From Acidobacteriaceae bacterium (GTDB lineage: Bacteria > Acidobacteriota > Terriglobia > Terriglobales > Acidobacteriaceae): a stretch of 9,209 nt of DNA. Each line of letters opens with the position of its first letter. Within the stretch, counting starts at the first letter, position 1. The position numbers and the translations under genes were made by a program. The stretch is from the NCBI GenBank assembly GCA_030039895.1, contig JASHUR010000264.1, positions 1-9,209 on the forward strand. The letters run 5' to 3'. Under the pieces are notes generated by a model that saw only the letters and a list, made by a program, of their open reading frames with translations, searched no databases and had not been told where the DNA came from. Positions 1-6,427 of this stretch are shown here, one piece after another.

Positions 1-2
1 TC

Positions 3-110
3 AACTTCAAGAATCTGCTAAATACGATGATACGCTTGGCACAGGGGGATGCTTCATCCTTCTCTAATCTTAGCAACTTAGAATCAATGTCGCGCACCAT
101 TGACCAATGA
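3..110 (+). CDS. possible C-terminal end of an upstream protein (partial at left edge)
   Basis: Reading frame 3 is open from the window edge to a TGA at 108-110 and encodes about 35 residues. They are polar and plausible for a soluble C-terminus, with a segment reading LAQGDASSFSNLSNLE and an ending in RTIDQ. Another plus-strand frame is also open for about 65 nt, so openness alone is weak evidence. Third-position GC is only about half, lower than in the genes downstream. I do not recognise a family. If real, it is the end of a gene whose body lies left of the window, leaving about 70 nt before the ABC ATPase gene. It could equally be non-coding leader. Confidence 0.3.
   Translation, partial: NFKNLLNTMIRLAQGDASSFSNLSNLESMSRTIDQ
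43..63 (+). other. small hairpin in the leader upstream of the ABC cassette
   Basis: AGGGGGATG (43-51) pairs with CATCCTTCT (55-63) across a 3-nt loop CTT: nine pairs, two of them G-U. No T-run follows, so it is not a standard intrinsic terminator. If the open frame ending at 110 is a real coding end, the hairpin lies inside that coding sequence and may mean nothing. The remaining bases of 1-179 show no promoter I would defend. Confidence 0.3.
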
Positions 111-179
111 CGGGCCTTCGATGCCGCGTCGTTACCAGGTCCGCATCGAGCCTTATCTTAATTGAGTGGAAGATTGCCT

Positions 180-1538
180 ATGAGCGAACCGATCATTCGC
201 GCACAGCAGGTGGAAAAGTTCTACGCGCAGCCCAGCGAGAACCGCATCCAGGTAATCTCGCCAACGGATCTCTCGATCGTTCCCGGAGAAATTGTTGCCT
301 TGCTCGGCCCTTCTGGCTCCGGTAAATCCACCCTGTTGCGCATGCTCGCCGGCCTTTCCCGGCCTTCCGGCGGCGAAGTCTTTTGGCACGGCCAGCCAAT
401 CTCGAAAGTCCAGATCAACGTCTCCATTGTCTTCCAAAGCTTCGCTCTATTTCCCTGGCTCACCGTTTTTGAAAATGTGGAGGCCCCCCTGGTTGCGCGA
501 GGTTTGGATCCGGAAGAGCGCCGGCAGCGCAGTCTCAAAATCCTCGATACCGTGGGCCTCGATGGCTTTGAAGCCGCCTACCCAAAAGAACTCTCTGGAG
601 GCATGCGCCAGCGCGTGGGCTTCGCGCGTGCTCTCGTAGTGGAGCCAGAAGTTCTCTTCATGGATGAGCCGTTCTCCGCCCTCGATGTCCTCACAGCCGA
701 GAACCTGCGCAGTGAATTGCTCGAGCTTTGGCAAAAAAAGACCATCCCGACTCAATCCATCTTCCTCGTTACCCACAACATTGAGGAAGCAGTTCTGCTC
801 GCCGATCGCATTATTGTGCTGGGCCGTAACCCCGGACACGTCCGCACCGACTTCAAGGTGACGGCCCTCGCTCATCCTCGCGACCGCAAAAGCCCGCCAT
901 TCACGCAGCTCGTCGACTACATCTACAAAGTGCTTACTCGTCCCGATGTAGCCCCGGCCGCTATGCCTACACTCGCCCCTGGCCGCATGATCCGCGACCA
1001 GCGCCAGATGCGCTACGAAATGCTTCCGCACGCGCGCCCCGGCGGAATCGCTGGCCTCTTGGAGTTGGTCATTGACCTCACCCCGAAAGACGGAAATGGC
1101 CGTGCTGACATTTATCGCCTCGCCGACGAATTAGCCCTTGAAATCGACGACCTGCTGCCGATTGTCGACGCTGCCGCACTGCTCGGCTTCCTCCGCGTAG
1201 AAGAGGGCGACGCCGAAATCACTCCCACAGGCCGCCAGTATGCCGAGTCGGAGATTCTTAAACAGAAGGAGCTTTTCCGCCACGCTGCAACCGAGCACGT
1301 CCTGCTGCTCCGCCAGATCACCCGCGCCCTCGACAATAAGAGTGATCACACTGTGCCGGAGGAATTCTTCCTTGACATGCTCGATGAGCAGTTCAGTGAA
1401 GAGGAAACGCAGCGTCAGCTCGAAACTGCCATCAACTGGGGCCGCTATGCGGAATTGTTCGACTTTGATGCTGCTCGTCGCCGCTTTATTCTGCCCGAAG
1501 CGGAAGAGGCCGCACAATCTGTCGAGGAGGCCGAGTGA
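180..1538 (+). CDS. ABC transporter ATP-binding protein, NitT/TauT-like, with C-terminal AAA-associated domain
   Basis: This is the energising subunit of an ABC importer; it hydrolyses ATP on the cytoplasmic face of the membrane. With the ATG at 180 it has 452 residues. Visible motifs are Walker A GPSGSGKST (43-51), Q-loop Gln86 in VFQSFALFPW, signature LSGGMRQ (139-145), Walker B VLFMDE (158-163), D-loop SALD (166-169) and H-loop His199 in VTHN. The order and wording (FALFPWLTVFENV, NIEEAVLLADRI) match the nitrate/taurine/aliphatic sulfonate ATPase group. That group is usually near 260 residues, so about 190 extra residues follow. Roughly 283-440 of these resemble the AAA-associated C-terminal domain family, seen on ATPases paired with double-length permeases; its role is presumed regulatory. 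A GGAAGA at 168-173 supports the ATG over an in-frame TTG at 162. The stop overlaps the permease start by 4 bp. The substrate cannot be read from the sequence. Confidence 0.93.
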   Translation: MSEPIIRAQQVEKFYAQPSENRIQVISPTDLSIVPGEIVALLGPSGSGKSTLLRMLAGLSRPSGGEVFWHGQPISKVQINVSIVFQSFALFPWLTVFENVEAPLVARGLDPEERRQRSLKILDTVGLDGFEAAYPKELSGGMRQRVGFARALVVEPEVLFMDEPFSALDVLTAENLRSELLELWQKKTIPTQSIFLVTHNIEEAVLLADRIIVLGRNPGHVRTDFKVTALAHPRDRKSPPFTQLVDYIYKVLTRPDVAPAAMPTLAPGRMIRDQRQMRYEMLPHARPGGIAGLLELVIDLTPKDGNGRADIYRLADELALEIDDLLPIVDAAALLGFLRVEEGDAEITPTGRQYAESEILKQKELFRHAATEHVLLLRQITRALDNKSDHTVPEEFFLDMLDEQFSEEETQRQLETAINWGRYAELFDFDAARRRFILPEAEEAAQSVEEAE

Positions 1539-3280
1539 GTGTTCGCAATACCTTCTCTCGCGAGCTCATCATTGAGCGCACCTGGCCTTTCTTTCTCGAC
1601 CTCAGCATAGCTGCCGCCCTGCTCGCCGGCTTCTACGCCATTCTCTGGATAGCCCGCTTTTGGTTCAGCAGCGCCGTCCCTGAAGTCACCATCCATCTCG
1701 CGCCGTCTCACCTGCCGGTCTATGCTTTTTACTCTACGGCGCGCATCTTTATCGCCTACATCATCAGCCTGGTCTTCTCCATCGCCTACGGCTATATCGC
1801 CGCCTATAACAAGCGGGTGGAAGCCCTGATGATTGCTACTCTAGACATCCTCCAGTCGATTCCGGTCCTCAGCTTCCTGCCCGGAGTCATGCTGGCCATG
1901 ATGTCGCTCTTCCCTTCCCGGCAAATCGGTATCGAAATGGGCGCCATCCTGCTCATCTTCACCGGTGAAGTCTGGAACATGGCCTTTAGCTTCTACAGTT
2001 CGCTGAAGTCCATCCCTCGCGAACTGCGCGAGGCTTGTACCATCAACCGTTTCTCAGCAGTTCAGCGCCTCTTCCAGCTTGAGTTGCCCTACGCCACGAT
2101 AGGCCTCGTCTGGAATTCCATGGTCTCCGTCGCCAATGGATGGTTTTTCCTCATCGTCTGCGAAATGTTTCCCGTCGGCAGCCGCAACTTCCGCTTGCCC
2201 GGCCTCGGCTCCTACTTGCAGACAGCGGCATCCAACGGAGACACGCGCGCCCTCATTTACGGCCTCATCACCATGGTTCTCATCATCGTGCTGACCGACC
2301 AGCTTCTATGGCGCCCACTCATCGTCTGGTCTGACAAATTCAAATTTGAAAATGTCGAAAGCGCCGACCGGATTCAGTCACCTATCCTCCACATCATTCG
2401 CAACTCCAACATACTGGCCTTCATGCACCGCCGGACGTTTGAGCCGCTAAGTGAAGCATCCTACCGCTATTTCGCCCGGCGGCATGAGCAACACGCCGTT
2501 GAGGACGATTCCAGGCGCTCCTCGCGTCGCCGGTCCACAACTTTGGTTCTGGTGCTCGTTGGCATCGCTGCCGTCACTGCGGTCATCGTCGCCGCGTTTC
2601 GCGCTGCGCTGCTGCTTCGCCAGATTCAAATGCACCAGTTGGTCACACTGCTTGAAGGCGCGTGTGCTACTTTTCTGCGCGTGAACGGCTCTCTGCTCCT
2701 TGCCTCGCTATGGACGATTCCCATAGGTGTCGCCATCGGCTTCAGTCCGCGCATTGCGCACATCACTCAGCCTCTCGCGCAGATCGCAGCGTCCTTTCCT
2801 GCTACGGCGCTGTTTCCTGTGCTTCTGCTCGCCCTCACGCGCAACGGTCTGGGTCTCGGCGTAGGCTCTGTCATCCTCATGATGCTCGCTGCACAGTGGT
2901 ATATCCTGTTCAACGTAATCGCCGGAGCCATGGCCATTCCCTCCGATCTTAAGGAGGTCGCCAGCCTTTTCCGCTTCAGCAGCCTGCAGCGCTGGACCAC
3001 CGTCATCTTGCCCGGAATATTCCCGTTTCTCATCACCGGGCTGGTCACAGCCTCAGGAGGCGCATGGAACGCCTCCATTGTCGCAGAATATTTTCATATC
3101 CAGAACACAACACTTACAACGCTCGGCCTCGGCGCACAGATCAGTGCAGCGAGCGATCATGGTGACTTCCCGACTCTGCTGCTCGCCACCATCATCATGG
3201 CGCTCATGGTAGTCACTGTTAACCGCCTGGTGTGGCGTCCACTCTACCGTCTGGCGGAGACCAAATACCGCCTGGACTAA
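1535..3280 (+). CDS. ABC transporter permease with two fused transmembrane domains
   Basis: This is the inner-membrane channel of the importer, 581 residues, about twice the usual 250-300 residue permease. It consists of two homologous halves. Each has an EAA-type ATPase-docking loop: residues 166-185 (E-A-C..., ending LELP) and 474-493 (E-V-A..., ending VILP). Each ends in a matching tail, LLWRPL near 257-262 and LVWRPL near 565-570. The highly charged linker near 310-334 is rich in Arg, His and Ser and should be cytoplasmic. Hydrophobic segments are visible around 20-43, 68-90, 108-126, 133-155, 190-212, 240-258, 335-360, 383-403, 417-435, 440-465, 495-510 and 545-565. The conserved Gly of the EAA loop is Arg in both halves (172 and 480). 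The GTG start overlaps the ATPase stop (GTGA, 1535-1538) and follows GAGGAGG at 1524-1530. A single chain carrying both membrane domains would form the transporter with an ATPase dimer. No binding-protein gene is seen nearby. Confidence 0.92.
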   Translation: MSVRNTFSRELIIERTWPFFLDLSIAAALLAGFYAILWIARFWFSSAVPEVTIHLAPSHLPVYAFYSTARIFIAYIISLVFSIAYGYIAAYNKRVEALMIATLDILQSIPVLSFLPGVMLAMMSLFPSRQIGIEMGAILLIFTGEVWNMAFSFYSSLKSIPRELREACTINRFSAVQRLFQLELPYATIGLVWNSMVSVANGWFFLIVCEMFPVGSRNFRLPGLGSYLQTAASNGDTRALIYGLITMVLIIVLTDQLLWRPLIVWSDKFKFENVESADRIQSPILHIIRNSNILAFMHRRTFEPLSEASYRYFARRHEQHAVEDDSRRSSRRRSTTLVLVLVGIAAVTAVIVAAFRAALLLRQIQMHQLVTLLEGACATFLRVNGSLLLASLWTIPIGVAIGFSPRIAHITQPLAQIAASFPATALFPVLLLALTRNGLGLGVGSVILMMLAAQWYILFNVIAGAMAIPSDLKEVASLFRFSSLQRWTTVILPGIFPFLITGLVTASGGAWNASIVAEYFHIQNTTLTTLGLGAQISAASDHGDFPTLLLATIIMALMVVTVNRLVWRPLYRLAETKYRLD

Positions 3281-3310
3281 AGGGGATGGTGCCGGTCTAC
3301 TTTAGAGTCC
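3274..3310. terminator. imperfect dyad over the permease stop in a convergent gap; possible terminator
   Basis: GGACTAAAG (3274-3282), which includes the TAA stop of the permease gene, pairs with CTTT (3300-3303) plus AGTCC (3306-3310). This gives nine pairs with a 2-nt bulge at 3304-3305 and a 17-nt loop. It lies between convergent genes, where a shared terminator would be expected. Neither strand has a T-run after the stem, so it is not a classical intrinsic terminator. A second small stem, CAGG/CCTG, sits at 3316-3327. Confidence 0.3.
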
Positions 3311-3330
3311 GCTCTCAGGTTGCCCTGGAC

Positions 3331-3834
3331 CTACTCGGTCGTACCCGGTGGAAGCCCCGACGGTGCTTGCGCACGCTTTTCTTCAGCCTTCGGTCCGCCT
3401 ACCTGGGCGTCAGCATGCTTCTGGTAAATCGAGTACTGCCGGGCCGGGAGCCGCATCTTGACCGCGATCTCCCTGCTGGCGGTCTTGATCTCGTAATCAT
3501 TCCCGAACGTCTGGTATCCGGTCGCAAGGACCTGCAGCAGTAGCCTGTCACCAATGGGAATCAGGTTCAGCGTGGCCTCGCCGTTCTCATCTGTCTTCAA
3601 CTCCATACCGCCCTCGTCCTTGCCCTTTTTGTCGATCGGGTGAAACACGACAGCAGCATTCTGGATGGGCTTTCCGTCGAAGGCTTTGGTTACGGTCACT
3701 GTGATCTTGCAAGTCGGTGGCGGTGGCTTATACTTGCGTCCGCGGTGCCATTCCTGCCCGAATACAAGCGCAGGAATCAAAAGCGCCGCAGCTAAGACAA
3801 TCCGGTAAGGGTGAGATGGCACTACGCGATTCAT
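3331..3834 (-). CDS. secreted protein with carboxypeptidase-regulatory-like beta-sandwich domain
   Basis: This 167-residue protein opens with a clear Sec signal peptide: Arg and His in the n-region, a hydrophobic core IVLAAALLIPALV, and probable cleavage after VFG near residue 26. Roughly residues 42-125 resemble a CarboxypepD_reg or transthyretin-like beta domain: a CKITVTVT opening strand, a GKPIQNAAVVFHP turn, the TDENGEATLNL segment and LQVLATGYQTF. Such domains are usually non-catalytic and are common as surface or periplasmic modules in Acidobacteriota. The charged, Pro- and Gly-rich C-terminal tail looks disordered. I chose the ATG at 3834 over one at 3879 because it places the signal peptide at the N-terminus and follows a good promoter at leaderless distance; no Shine-Dalgarno precedes it. 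It is convergent with the permease gene and divergent from the next gene. No specific function can be given. Confidence 0.78.
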   Translation of the reverse strand: MNRVVPSHPYRIVLAAALLIPALVFGQEWHRGRKYKPPPPTCKITVTVTKAFDGKPIQNAAVVFHPIDKKGKDEGGMELKTDENGEATLNLIPIGDRLLLQVLATGYQTFGNDYEIKTASREIAVKMRLPARQYSIYQKHADAQVGGPKAEEKRAQAPSGLPPGTTE

Positions 3835-3840
3835 ATTGGG

Positions 3841-3870
3841 ATTGTATAAAGATTCAAGGATGCCTGTCAG
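3841..3870 (-). promoter_or_regulatory. sigma70-type promoter of the secreted beta-domain gene, leaderless geometry
   Basis: On the minus strand the -35 box is CTGACA (3870-3865, 5 of 6 to consensus) and the -10 box is TACAAT (3846-3841, 5 of 6), with an 18-nt spacer. The start codon's first base, at 3834, lies 7 nt past the -10 box, where transcription would normally begin. This agrees with the absence of a Shine-Dalgarno before that ATG. Starting at 3879 instead would put the promoter inside the coding sequence. Confidence 0.5.
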
Positions 3871-3882
3871 CATCGGCATTCA

Positions 3883-3943
3883 CCCGGCTCTTTAGGCGGC
3901 TAAACTCTCTATCGCCCTTCGCGTCTAAAGACATTAAGCCGGG
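3883..3943 (+). promoter_or_regulatory. long imperfect stem-loop just before the ribosome binding site of the 3958 gene
   Basis: CCCGGC (3883-3888) pairs with GCCGGG (3938-3943). Directly inside it, TCTTTAGGCG (3889-3898) pairs with CGTCTAAAGA (3922-3931) with one G-U. A 6-nt bulge (3932-3937) lies on the 3' side and the loop is 23 nt. The loop contains a second CTAAA (3900-3904) that can pair instead with TTTAG (3891-3895), so two exclusive folds exist. The stem ends 4 nt before the AAAGGA at 3948-3953. No T-run follows, so a terminator is unlikely. It could be a structured mRNA leader or a DNA dyad. I see no convincing plus-strand promoter upstream. Confidence 0.42.
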
Positions 3944-3957
3944 CTGGAAAGGAACGG

Positions 3958-4785
3958 ATGACTTTTAAGTTGCGTCGCGCTTCATGCACAGGGTTGGCCT
4001 TTTTCTTTATGCTGGCCGGAATTGCGGCTGCACAGGACGTTAATCCAGAAAAGATCGTAAAAGACGCGGCCTTTAATGAGCTCCATTCCCACGACCATCA
4101 CCCCTTTCGTTACACCCTGCGTAAGGACGATAACGGCAAGATCACGACCAAAGAAATTATCGAGACCAGTCAGGGTGACGTGGCCCGGCTTATCGCCATT
4201 AATGACAGGCCGCTCTCTCCCACCGTTGATGCCGCTGAAATTCATCGCCTCCAAAATCTGCTCGCCCACCCTGAACTCCAGACCCACCGGCTGAAGAGAG
4301 AACAGGCCGACTCCAATCGGGCGAATGAGATGATTCGTCTGCTGCCCACCGCATTCGTTTATAAGTACGAAGGCATGGTTCAGGGCCCGGACGGCTTGTG
4401 CTATCGCCTGAGCATGCAACCCAACCCCGATTTCAACCCTCCTGACCGTCAGGCTGAGGTCCTTCATGGTATGGCTGGCGAGCTCTGGATCGATCAGGCT
4501 CATCAGCGCATGGTCAGGCTCAACGTGCACCTCATCGCTGATGTTGAGTTTGGGTGGGGCATCGTCGGCCGCCTCTACAAGGGTGGAACTATACTTGTCG
4601 AACAGGAAGACGTTGGCGGAGATCACTGGGAACAGAATTTGCTGCGTCTGAATCTCCGCGGCACTATCCTGATCTTCAAATCGCTCGTGATCCACACGAC
4701 CGAGACAGAAAGCAATTTCGCACCCGTTCCGGCGGACTGGACCTATCAGGACGCCGTGCGTGCGTTGCTCAGCGAAAGCCACTAG
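3958..4785 (+). CDS. secreted protein of unknown function
   Basis: The protein has 275 residues with a typical signal peptide: K4, R6 and R7, a hydrophobic core LAFFFMLAGIAAA, and probable cleavage after Ala25 (AAA|QDV). The mature part has a mixed first half with an HSHDHHPF segment near 43-50. The C-terminal half (about residues 130-260) is beta-rich, with GELWIDQAHQRMVRLNV, DVEFGWGIVGRLYKGG and LNLRGTILIFKSL. That pattern resembles extended antiparallel sheets of LolA-like periplasmic proteins, but I cannot assign a family. There is no lipobox cysteine at the cleavage site; Cys10 lies inside the signal peptide, so it should be soluble periplasmic or exported. The start ATG follows AAAGGA (3948-3953). 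It is divergent from the beta-domain gene and separated from purC by a gap holding a promoter, so it is probably transcribed alone. Confidence 0.75.
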   Translation: MTFKLRRASCTGLAFFFMLAGIAAAQDVNPEKIVKDAAFNELHSHDHHPFRYTLRKDDNGKITTKEIIETSQGDVARLIAINDRPLSPTVDAAEIHRLQNLLAHPELQTHRLKREQADSNRANEMIRLLPTAFVYKYEGMVQGPDGLCYRLSMQPNPDFNPPDRQAEVLHGMAGELWIDQAHQRMVRLNVHLIADVEFGWGIVGRLYKGGTILVEQEDVGGDHWEQNLLRLNLRGTILIFKSLVIHTTETESNFAPVPADWTYQDAVRALLSESH

Positions 4786-4853
4786 CAGCCTTGGCTCTGT
4801 AATAGCGCAGCTTTTCGGCCAGAAACCCACCCGCCCTGTATGATTTCTTTTTT

Positions 4854-4880
4854 GCACTTTGTCCGCCGTTGACAAAGTGC
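4854..4880 (+). promoter_or_regulatory. perfect 10-bp inverted repeat over the purC -35 box; candidate operator
   Basis: GCACTTTGTC (4854-4863) and GACAAAGTGC (4871-4880) are exact reverse complements separated by 7 nt. The right arm shares GACA with the TTGACA -35 box, so a bound dimer would block RNA polymerase. A run of T's (4848-4853) precedes rather than follows the repeat, and GCCGGGG follows it, which argues against a terminator on either strand. The regulator is unknown. Confidence 0.5.
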
Positions 4881-4897
4881 GCCGGGGAATTCAGAAT
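4869..4897 (+). promoter_or_regulatory. sigma70-type promoter of purC
   Basis: A perfect -35 TTGACA (4869-4874), a 17-nt spacer and a -10 CAGAAT (4892-4897, 4 of 6). Transcription would start near 4904, giving a leader of about 28 nt to the TTG start at 4932. The rest of the gap from 4786 holds no gene, only weak short stems and the T-run before the inverted repeat. Confidence 0.55.
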
Positions 4898-4931
4898 CGG
4901 AGTTCAGTTCCTTTCTTCTCGAAGGCCCGCC

Positions 4932-5825
4932 TTGCCAGCACTCATTGAAACCGAACTCGCACCTCTCACGCTATACGCACGTGGAAAAGTCCGTGACCTG
5001 TACTCTGTAGGGGAGCGGCTCCTCCTTGTTGCAACTGACCGCATTTCCGCCTTCGACCACGTGCTTGCGACCGGAATTCCTGGCAAAGGCAAGGTCCTTA
5101 CCCAGCTCTCTCTCTTCTGGTTCAAGTTTCTCGAGGACATCGTTCCGAATCACCTCATCACCGCCGACGTTGACCAGTATCCCGAGGAACTGGCAGGCTA
5201 CCGTGACGAGTTGGAAGGCCGCTCCATGCTGGTCAAGCGCGCCCAGATGTTCCCCGTCGAGTGTGTCGTCCGCGGCTACCTTTCAGGTTCCGGCTGGAAG
5301 GACTATAAGGCCACAGGAGAGGTTTGCGGAATCCAACTCCCCCGTGGCTTGCGGGAGTCAGATCGCCTGCCCCAGCCAATCTTCACCCCCGCCAGCAAAA
5401 GCCTCGATGGCGAACACGACGTCAATATCTCATTCGATGAGATGGTCTCGCGGGTCGGCGCTCATAACGCCGAACGGCTCCGCGATCTTACTCTAGCAAT
5501 TTACAAGAAGGCATCTGCATACGCCGAACAGCGTGGCGTCATCCTGGCCGACACGAAGTTCGAGTTCGGCACCGCAGCCGAGGGCATTATTCTAGCCGAC
5601 GAAGTGCTCACACCCGATTCCTCGCGCTTCTGGCCGCGCGATCAATACGCGCCCGGTGGGCCTCAGCCCTCGTTCGATAAACAGTTTGTACGTGATTACC
5701 TTGAAAGCATTCATTGGAACAAGAAGGCTCCTGCACCTGCACTACCACTCGATGTCGTCGCGCGGACACAGGAAAAATACCTTGAAGCATTTCGGCTCTT
5801 AACCGGGACCTCGCTGTCGTTGTAA
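4932..5825 (+). CDS. purC: phosphoribosylaminoimidazole-succinocarboxamide synthase (SAICAR synthetase)
   Basis: This enzyme joins CAIR and aspartate with ATP to give SAICAR, a late step of de novo purine synthesis in the cytoplasm. With the TTG at 4932 it has 297 residues, close to the longer, yeast-like form of the family. Seen motifs: GKVRDLY (18-24), the nucleotide-binding and catalytic stretch LLLVATDRISAFDHVL, the VVRGYLSGSGWKDY segment, the signature-like FTPASKSLDGEHDVNISF, and near the C-terminus ILADTKFEFG and ILADEVLTPDSSRFWP. All key blocks are present, so it should be active. The start is chosen because GAAGG (4921-4925) precedes it by 6 nt. The only upstream in-frame start, TTG 4869, lies inside the -35 box, ahead of any transcript. 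cvpA follows after 8 nt. A TTG start suggests modest translation. Confidence 0.95.
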   Translation: MPALIETELAPLTLYARGKVRDLYSVGERLLLVATDRISAFDHVLATGIPGKGKVLTQLSLFWFKFLEDIVPNHLITADVDQYPEELAGYRDELEGRSMLVKRAQMFPVECVVRGYLSGSGWKDYKATGEVCGIQLPRGLRESDRLPQPIFTPASKSLDGEHDVNISFDEMVSRVGAHNAERLRDLTLAIYKKASAYAEQRGVILADTKFEFGTAAEGIILADEVLTPDSSRFWPRDQYAPGGPQPSFDKQFVRDYLESIHWNKKAPAPALPLDVVARTQEKYLEAFRLLTGTSLSL

Positions 5826-5833
5826 AGTCGTAG

Positions 5834-6412
5834 ATGGTGCTTATCGACTGGCTGATTATCATCATTCTGCTGGTTTCAGTGCTCTCTGCGGCTAAAAATG
5901 GATTTTTTCTGGAAGTCTTCTCGCTGGCTGGCGTGCTCATTGGTTTCGTTCTGGCCAGTTGGAACTACCAGAGGCTGCTGCCGTGGATCACGCGCTGGGT
6001 CCATTCGCTTCCGGCAGCCGAGGCGTTGTCGTTTTTGCTGATCGCGCTGGGAATCATGCTCCTGGCCGGTCTTCTGGGGAGGGTAGTGCGATGGTCGGTA
6101 CATTCAATCGGACTGGGATGGGCAGATCGTTTTCTCGGAGCGTTGTTTGGGTTCGCAAAAGGCTTTGTGCTGATCACCATTGCAGTGCTGGTGATTGCAG
6201 CATTTTTCCCCAGGGCCACATGGTTTCAGCGGTCGCGGCTGGCTCCTTGCTTTCTCACCGCGGCACACCGGGCCTCTGTTGTCGCTCCAGACAGTTTGGA
6301 GCAGCGTATCCGTGAAGGCGTTGGCGCCCTCCGCAAATCCGAGCCAAATTGGCTCAAACCGGCGGCAACGCTATTCTTGACAGCAGGAAAAGCGGGAGCA
6401 ACCCGCGCATAA
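5834..6412 (+). CDS. cvpA: CvpA family inner-membrane protein
   Basis: The 192-residue protein has about four hydrophobic segments (roughly 4-20, 28-43, 62-83 and 103-125), followed by a soluble, basic C-terminal tail of about 65 residues. The pattern matches CvpA, first named for colicin V production: an N-terminal IDWLIIIILLVSVLSAAKNGF, a FSLAGVLIGFVLA segment, and the WADRFLGALFGFAKGFVL block before the last membrane span. The biochemical role of the family is unsettled; in enterobacteria cvpA lies next to purF. Here it starts 8 nt after the purC stop, so a purine-gene partnership recurs with a different pur gene. Its Shine-Dalgarno is weak (AAAG in TAAAGTCGTAG), which suggests coupling to purC translation. 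The second codon, GTG at 5837, is an equally possible start. Confidence 0.85.
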   Translation: MVLIDWLIIIILLVSVLSAAKNGFFLEVFSLAGVLIGFVLASWNYQRLLPWITRWVHSLPAAEALSFLLIALGIMLLAGLLGRVVRWSVHSIGLGWADRFLGALFGFAKGFVLITIAVLVIAAFFPRATWFQRSRLAPCFLTAAHRASVVAPDSLEQRIREGVGALRKSEPNWLKPAATLFLTAGKAGATRA

Positions 6413-6427
6413 GAAAGAGGAAACGAA

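Noticed and set aside
162..179. TTG at 162 as the ABC ATPase start
   Set aside because: The ATG at 180 has GGAAGA at a proper distance, and the six extra residues would overlap that ribosome binding site.
447..1031. Minus-strand open frame of 194 codons inside the ABC ATPase gene
   Set aside because: The opposite strand carries every ABC ATPase motif; the antisense translation has no coherent domain.
3232..3543. Plus-strand frame of 103 codons running from the permease end into the convergent gene
   Set aside because: It overlaps two better-supported genes in other frames and its translation shows no domain or sensible start.
3982..4875. Long minus-strand open frame (297 codons) opposite the secreted protein gene
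   Set aside because: The plus-strand gene has a signal peptide and a good ribosome binding site. The antisense frame has no recognisable domain, and its start lies in the purC operator region. Its openness is a by-product of codon bias.
4848..4880. T-run plus perfect hairpin read as an intrinsic terminator
   Set aside because: The T-run lies before the hairpin on the plus strand, and on the minus strand the hairpin would be followed by A's. Neither orientation gives stem then U-run.
4869..4931. TTG at 4869 as the purC start, adding 21 residues
   Set aside because: This TTG is the first triplet of the -35 box TTGACA, upstream of the predicted transcript start. The added residues are not typical of PurC, and a better-placed ribosome binding site precedes 4932.
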